In this document: in pieces, positions 62,845 through 64,000 of the stretch | Numbering within the stretch: position 1 is the first letter of the stretch | Layout of the letters: each line of letters begins with the position of its first letter | From: Oceanobacillus sp. HTM 045 | Lineage (GTDB): Bacteria; Pseudomonadota; Alphaproteobacteria; Rhodobacterales; Rhodobacteraceae | Direction: 5' to 3' | Assembly (NCBI GenBank): GCA_009733745.1 | Contig: WNWL01000004.1 | Span: forward strand, 498,001 to 562,000 | DNA length: 64,000 nt | Made by a program: the position numbers and the translations under genes | The notes under the pieces: model-generated | Seen by the model: the letters and a program-made list of their open reading frames with translations, nothing else | What the model was told of the DNA's origin: nothing | Databases searched by the model: none

Positions 62845-63408
62845 ATGACCGAACCCCGCCGCATCGCCCGCCATGTCGAGCGGACGACCCATGACATTCC
62901 GGCCCCGTCGGACCGCGTCATCCTCGCCTATGACGATCGCTATCTCCGCCGCAAGACACTGGAAACCGAGCGCGGCGCGCGGCTGCTCGTTGACCTCGCG
63001 GAGGCGATGAGCCTGCAGCACGGCGACCGCCTGGTCTGCGATGACGGCAGCCATGTGGAGGTCGCCGCCGCGCCCGAGGATCTCCTTGCCATCACCGGCG
63101 ATCTCGCGCGCCTCGCATGGCACATCGGCAACCGCCACACTCCCTGCCAGGTGGAGGAGGCCCGGCTCCTGATCCGGCGCGACCATGTCATGGAAGACAT
63201 GCTGGCGAAGCTCGGCGCGACGGTCGCCCATGTCGTCGAACCCTTCCGACCCGAGGGGGGTGCCTATGGCCACGGGCGGACCCACGGCCACAGCCATTCC
63301 CACGATCCTCATGCCGACCCGGACGCGCATCTGCGCGGGGAGCACGGCCATGACCACGCGCACGGCCATGCCCACGATCATGCCCATCCGCCGCACGGCA
63401 CCGGCTGA
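62845..63408 (+). CDS. ureE: Urease accessory protein UreE (nickel chaperone)
   Basis: 187 residues. The UreE fold is seen in RRKTLETERGARLLVDLAEAMSLQHGDRLVCDDGSHVEV and AWHIGNRHTPCQVEE (conserved metal-binding histidine in GNRHTP). The C-terminal 45 residues carry about 16 histidines alternating with G, A, D and S, a strong nickel-binding tail. ATG 62845 (MTEPRRIARH) is chosen for family fit; an upstream in-frame start exists. The ureF frame overlaps or follows at once. Confidence 0.92.
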   Translation: MTEPRRIARHVERTTHDIPAPSDRVILAYDDRYLRRKTLETERGARLLVDLAEAMSLQHGDRLVCDDGSHVEVAAAPEDLLAITGDLARLAWHIGNRHTPCQVEEARLLIRRDHVMEDMLAKLGATVAHVVEPFRPEGGAYGHGRTHGHSHSHDPHADPDAHLRGEHGHDHAHGHAHDHAHPPHGTG

Positions 63409-63457
63409 CCGCCTTGCAACACCCGCTGATCTCACCTCTGGTCCGGGTCTCCGCGGC

Positions 63458-64000
63458 GTGACGGGCGCGGACGACCTGAAGGCCCTTTCGCTGCTCGCGG
63501 CGTGGTTCTCCCCGGCCTATCCCGTGGGGTCCTTCGCATATTCGCACGGGCTGGAAGCCGCCGTTGCAAAGGGCTGTGTGGACGATGCGGGAAGTCTGCG
63601 GACCTGGCTGGCCAACGTGCTCGAACATGGCGCAGGATGGAACGACGCGGTGCTGATGGCCGCCGCCTTCCACGCACCGGGAGACGCGGAAATCGCGGAC
63701 CTCGCGCGCAGCCTCGCCGGTTCTGCCGAGCGGCTTCTCGAAACCGAGAAACTGGGCCGGGCCTTCGCCGAGGTAACGACTGCGGCCTACGGCCAACCCG
63801 TTGATCCGGCACCCTTTCCCGTCGCCGCGGGCCGTGCCGTTGCCCTCCACGGCCTGCCCCTCCTGCCGGCGCTGGCGCTCTACCTTCAAACCTTCGCCTC
63901 GAACCTCGTCACCGCCGGCGTGAAGCTCGTCCCGCTCGGCCAGACCGATGGCCAGCGGGTTCTGGCGCAATTGTTGCCAATCTGCGAAACCCTCTCTGCA
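63458..64000 (+). CDS. ureF: Urease accessory protein UreF, C-terminus cut by window edge
   Basis: 181 residues are visible. LLAAWFSPAYPVGSFAYSHGLEAAVAKG and GWNDAVLMAAAF are typical UreF; GRAVALHGLPLLPALALYLQTFASNLVTAGVKLVPLGQTDGQRVL also fits. UreF acts with UreD and UreG in nickel insertion. The start is uncertain. GTG 63458 gives a family-like N-terminus; an in-frame ATG at 63380 would overlap ureE by 29 bp. ureG is expected beyond the window. Confidence 0.88.
   Translation, partial: MTGADDLKALSLLAAWFSPAYPVGSFAYSHGLEAAVAKGCVDDAGSLRTWLANVLEHGAGWNDAVLMAAAFHAPGDAEIADLARSLAGSAERLLETEKLGRAFAEVTTAAYGQPVDPAPFPVAAGRAVALHGLPLLPALALYLQTFASNLVTAGVKLVPLGQTDGQRVLAQLLPICETLSA

Overview
This window is GC-rich, densely coded bacterial DNA whose gene content points to an alphaproteobacterium of the Rhodobacterales/Roseobacter type. 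The indicators are a hisD-UPF0262-low-molecular-weight phosphatase block, a homodimeric-type pyruvate dehydrogenase operon (aceE-aceF-lipoyl-lpdA), class II fructose bisphosphatase (glpX), a urtABCDE-ureDAB...C...EF nitrogen cluster with small lineage-type proteins inside it, and short intergenic spaces with frequent ATGA/TGATG start-stop overlaps. No rRNA, CRISPR array, transposase or integrase gene was seen, and the window looks chromosomal.

Layout. 1-3.2 kb (minus): an FHA-SpoIIE phosphatase cut by the window edge, then the hisD operon. 3.2-9.6 kb: an unrecognised 331-residue protein, an XRE regulator, a tight minus-strand operon of two GNAT-fold proteins, a cysteine-less isochorismatase-like protein and a small helical protein, a divergent LysR regulator, and a Bcr/CflA-type MFS exporter. 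9.9-14.7 kb (minus): tRNA-Glu(UUC) with its promoter, recJ, a dense cluster of GTGAC/GTCAC words, glpX and a glutamine-synthetase-family ligase. 14.9-20.7 kb (minus): the pyruvate dehydrogenase operon. 21.1-26.5 kb (plus): a lipoprotein and the histidine utilisation genes hutI-hutH-hutU.

26.9-48.9 kb (plus) is the most unusual part: about 22 kb of tightly packed genes that read as one catabolic locus. It holds a branched-chain-type ABC importer (binding protein, AraC regulator, two permeases, two ATPases). The second ATPase is fused to a Tm-1-like domain and followed by its usual TIM-barrel partner. Next come a 1017-residue flotillin with a 506-residue hendecad coiled-coil stalk, two SRPBCC proteins, a molybdenum hydroxylase whose large subunit is split into two genes, its CoxD/CoxE-type maturation proteins, an amidohydrolase, a metallo-beta-lactamase-fold lactonase-like enzyme, and an SMP-30/isochorismatase fusion. 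The parts fit import, hydroxylation and stepwise hydrolysis of an unknown, probably heterocyclic or aromatic, substrate. The substrate is not evident from sequence.

49.1-64 kb: the urea ABC importer urtABCDE, preceded by a near-perfect sigma-54 promoter and a candidate NtrC site, runs straight into urease (ureD-ureA-ureB, then ureC, ureE, ureF). Several unrelated or uncharacterised genes lie inside the urease region (a Tat-exported cyclase, a GFA protein, a dihaem cytochrome c, small secreted proteins).

A 57-bp element with fixed internal spacing occurs three times (26561-26617, 40753-40809, 59747-59803). Two copies end exactly 18 nt before the start codons of the molybdenum hydroxylase large subunit and of ureC, which suggests a shared regulator for otherwise separate nitrogen/heterocycle functions.
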